The notes beneath the pieces are model-generated. The model was not told the DNA's origin and searched no databases. It was given only the letters and a program-made list of their open reading frames with translations. Below are positions 37,401 to 39,382 of a stretch of 39,382 bases of DNA, one piece after another. Origin of the DNA: Tritrichomonas musculus (lineage: Eukaryota; Parabasalia; Tritrichomonadida; Tritrichomonadidae); contig JAPFFF010000141.1 in NCBI GenBank assembly GCA_039105265.1, forward strand, positions 1 to 39,382. The letters are read 5' to 3'. A program made the position numbers and the translations under genes. Within the stretch, counting starts at the first letter, position 1. Every line of letters starts with the position of its first letter.

Positions 37401-39382
37401 AGAAACAACTCAGCCAAGAAACAACTCAGCCAAGGAACAACTTACCCAAGAAACAACTCAGCCAAGGAACAACTTAGCAAAGAAACATCTCAGCCAAGAA
37501 ACAACTCAGCCAAGGAACAACTCAGCCAAGGAACAACTCAGCCAAGAAACAACTCAGCCAAGGAACAACTTACCCAAGAAACAACTCAGCCAAGGAACAA
37601 CTTAGCAAAGAAACATCTCAGCCAAGAAACAACTCAGCCAAGGAACAACTCAGCCAAGGAACAACTTACCCAAGAAACAACTCAGCCAAGGAACAACTTA
37701 CCCAAGAAACAACTCAGCCAAGGAACAACTTAGCAAAGAAACATCTCAGCCAAGAAACAACTCAGCCAAGGAACAATTCAGCCAAGAAACAACTCAGCCA
37801 AGGAACAACTTACCCAAGAAACAACTCAGCCAAGAAACAACTTAGCAAAGAAACATCTCAGCCAAGAAACAACTCAGCCAAGGAACAATTCAGCCAAGAA
37901 ACAACTCAGCCAAGAAACAACTCAGCCAAGAAACAACTCAGCCAAGGAACAACTTACCCAAGAAACAACTCAGCCAAGGAACAACTTAGCAAAGAAACAT
38001 CTCAGCCAAGAAACAACTCAGCCAAGGAACAACTCAGCCAAGGAACAACTCAGCCAAGGAACAACTCAGCAAAGAAACAAATCAGCCAAGGAACAACTTA
38101 CCCAAGAAACAACTCAGCCAAGGAACAACTTAGCAAAGAAACATCTCAGCCAAGAAACAACTCAGCCAAGGAACAACTTAGCAAAGAAACATCTCAGCCA
38201 AGAAACAACTCAGCCAAGGAACAATTCAGCCAAGGAACAATTCAGCCAAGAAACAACTCAGCCAAGAAACAACTCAGCCAAGGAACAACTCAGCCAAGAA
38301 ACAACTCAGCCAAGAAACAACTCAGCCAAGGAACAACTTACCCAAGAAACAACTCAGCCAAGGAACAACTTAGCAAAGAAACAACTCAGCCAAGAAACAA
38401 CTCAGCCAAGGAACAACTCAGCCAAGGAACAACTTACCCAAGAAACAACTCAGCCAAGGAACAACTTACCCAAGAAACAACTCAGCCAAGGAACAACTTA
38501 GCAAAGAAACATCTCAGCCAAGAAACAACTCAGCCAAGGAACAATTCAGCCAAGAAACAACTCAGCCAAGAAACAACTCAGCCAAGGAACAACTTACCCA
38601 AGAAACAACTCAGCCAAGGAACAACTTAGCAAAGAAACATCTCAGCCAAGAAACAACTCAGCCAAGGAACAATTCAGCCAAGAAACAACTCAGCCAAGAA
38701 ACAACTCAGCCAAGAAACAACTCAGCCAAGGAACAACTTACCCAAGAAACAACTCAGCCAAGGAACAACTTAGCAAAGAAACATCTCAGCCAAGAAACAA
38801 CTCAGCCAAGGAACAACTCAGCCAAGGAACAACTCAGCAAAGAAACAAATCAGCCAAGGAACAACTTACCCAAGAAACAACTCAGCCAAGGAACAACTTA
38901 GCAAAGAAACATCTCAGCCAAGAAACAACTCAGCCAAGGAACAATTCAGCCAAGGAACAATTCAGCCAAGAAACAACTCAGCCAAGAAACAACTCAGCCA
39001 AGGAACAACTCAGCCAAGAAACAACTCAGCCAAGAAACAACTCAGCCAAGGAACAACTTACCCAAGAAACAACTCAGCCAAGGAACAACTTAGCAAAGAA
39101 ACATCTCAGCCAAGAAACAACTCAGCCAAGGAACAACTCAGCCAAGGAACAACTTACCCAAGAAACAACTCAGCCAAGGAACAACTTACCCAAGAAACAA
39201 CTCAGCCAAGGAACAACTTAGCAAAGAAACATCTCAGCCAAGAAACAACTCAGCCAAGGAACAATTCAGCCAAGAAACAACTCAGCCAAGAAACAACTCA
39301 GCCAAGGAACAACTTACCCAAGAAACAACTCAGCCAAGGAACAACTCAGCCAAGGAACAACTTACCCAAGAAACAACTCAGC
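34460..39382 (+). repeat. Type A segment 7 (to the window edge)
   Basis: About 307 units of type A with the shifted register (starts at 12 modulo 16). Markers are AACAAATCAG at 34716, 37244, 38076 and 38844, and AATAACTCAG at 36396. The last two AACAAATCAG markers are 768 bp apart, repeating the 48-unit spacing of segment 6. The stretch 35836 to about 37,077 copies 27996 to about 29,237. The final unit is cut after 11 bases by the window edge. No gene or flanking unique sequence is reached. Confidence 0.93.

Larger units (their letters stand above)
1..39382 (+). repeat. Giant 16-bp minisatellite array filling the window
   Basis: The array is a head-to-tail run of a 16-bp unit with consensus AACAACTCAGCCAAGG or AACAACTCAGCCAAGA, all in one orientation. 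Unit starts fall at positions equal to 1 modulo 16 from base 1 to 27985, and at 12 modulo 16 from 27996 to the end, so only one unit departs from 16 bp. There are about 2,462 units. The usual variants differ by one to three bases. The consensus is skewed by strand: the AAGG form has 7 A, 5 C, 3 G and 1 T. No unique sequence, transposon or inverted unit interrupts it, and both ends continue beyond the window. Variants are ordered into higher-order repeats and kilobase duplications, as expected from unequal exchange and amplification. Function is unknown; it is most simply non-coding satellite DNA. Confidence 0.99.

Noticed and set aside
1-39382. CRISPR-like array
   Set aside because: There are no spacers. 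The 16-bp units are contiguous and near-identical, and no unique sequence lies between them.
1-39382. Telomeric or classical centromeric satellite
   Set aside because: No TTAGGG, TTTAGGG or similar telomere unit is present, and no match to the CENP-B box pattern was seen. Location on the chromosome cannot be judged from this window.
1-39382. Structural protein gene such as a silk, mucin, antifreeze or adhesive protein with 16-residue repeats
   Set aside because: The peptide is regular, but the reading frame is not conserved: stops occur in every frame in type A array, unit number changes are not multiples of three, and no bias toward synonymous change in any one frame is evident. Expression data could reopen this.
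1-39382. G-quadruplex potential on the GT-rich strand
   Set aside because: GG pairs on the minus strand are separated by about 14 bases, too far apart for a standard quadruplex.

Overview
The whole 39,382-base window is one uninterrupted tandem array of a 16-bp minisatellite. The consensus is AACAACTCAGCCAAGG, or the same unit ending in AAGA. Counting from base 1 there are about 2,462 units. The array runs off both ends of the window, so neither edge of the locus is visible. I found no gene, RNA gene, promoter, transposon, CRISPR array, origin, telomere repeat or unique sequence. An array this large and this pure points to a eukaryotic genome, probably from a long-read assembly of heterochromatic, subtelomeric or other satellite DNA. 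Nothing in the sequence identifies the species.

Two kinds of array alternate. Type A is built from an 8-9-unit (128-144 bp) higher-order repeat, marked by the units AACAACTTACCCAAGA, AACAACTTAGCAAAGA and AACATCTCAGCCAAGA. Type B is marked by units starting AGCAAC, by ...CTCAGCAAAGG and TTACCCAAGG units, and by CCAATG units that create in-frame ATGs. Layout: A 1-2976; B1 2977-5312; A 5313-6688; B2 6689-7328; A 7329-15968 (with a B remnant near 12.69-12.9 kb); B3 15969-17664; A 17665-18336; B4 18337-20672; A 20673-22048; B5 22049-22816; A 22817-34363; B6 34364-34459; A 34460-39382.

All six B blocks start with the same six-unit leader, but they end after 146, 40, 106, 146, 48 and 6 units. On top of this lies a mosaic of kilobase-scale duplications. 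In the clearest pair, about 2.82-5.88 kb recurs 15,360 bp downstream with only three substitutions seen in 3,060 bp, and the copy continues to about 8.2 kb after a 128-bp length change. Every unit is exactly 16 bp and stays in register, except for one 11-bp unit at 27985-27995. That unit lies exactly at the end of a duplicated block.

The long open reading frames on the + strand (up to 638 codons) are by-products of the repeat. The consensus unit has no stop on + in any frame, and its length is not a multiple of three. All three frames therefore encode the same 16-residue cycle (NNSAKEQLSQGTTQPR), and one G-to-T variant supplies the ATGs. The minus strand meets a stop in nearly every unit. I do not annotate any of these frames as a gene, and I see no evidence of an undescribed functional system. 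What is notable is the structure and history of the satellite.
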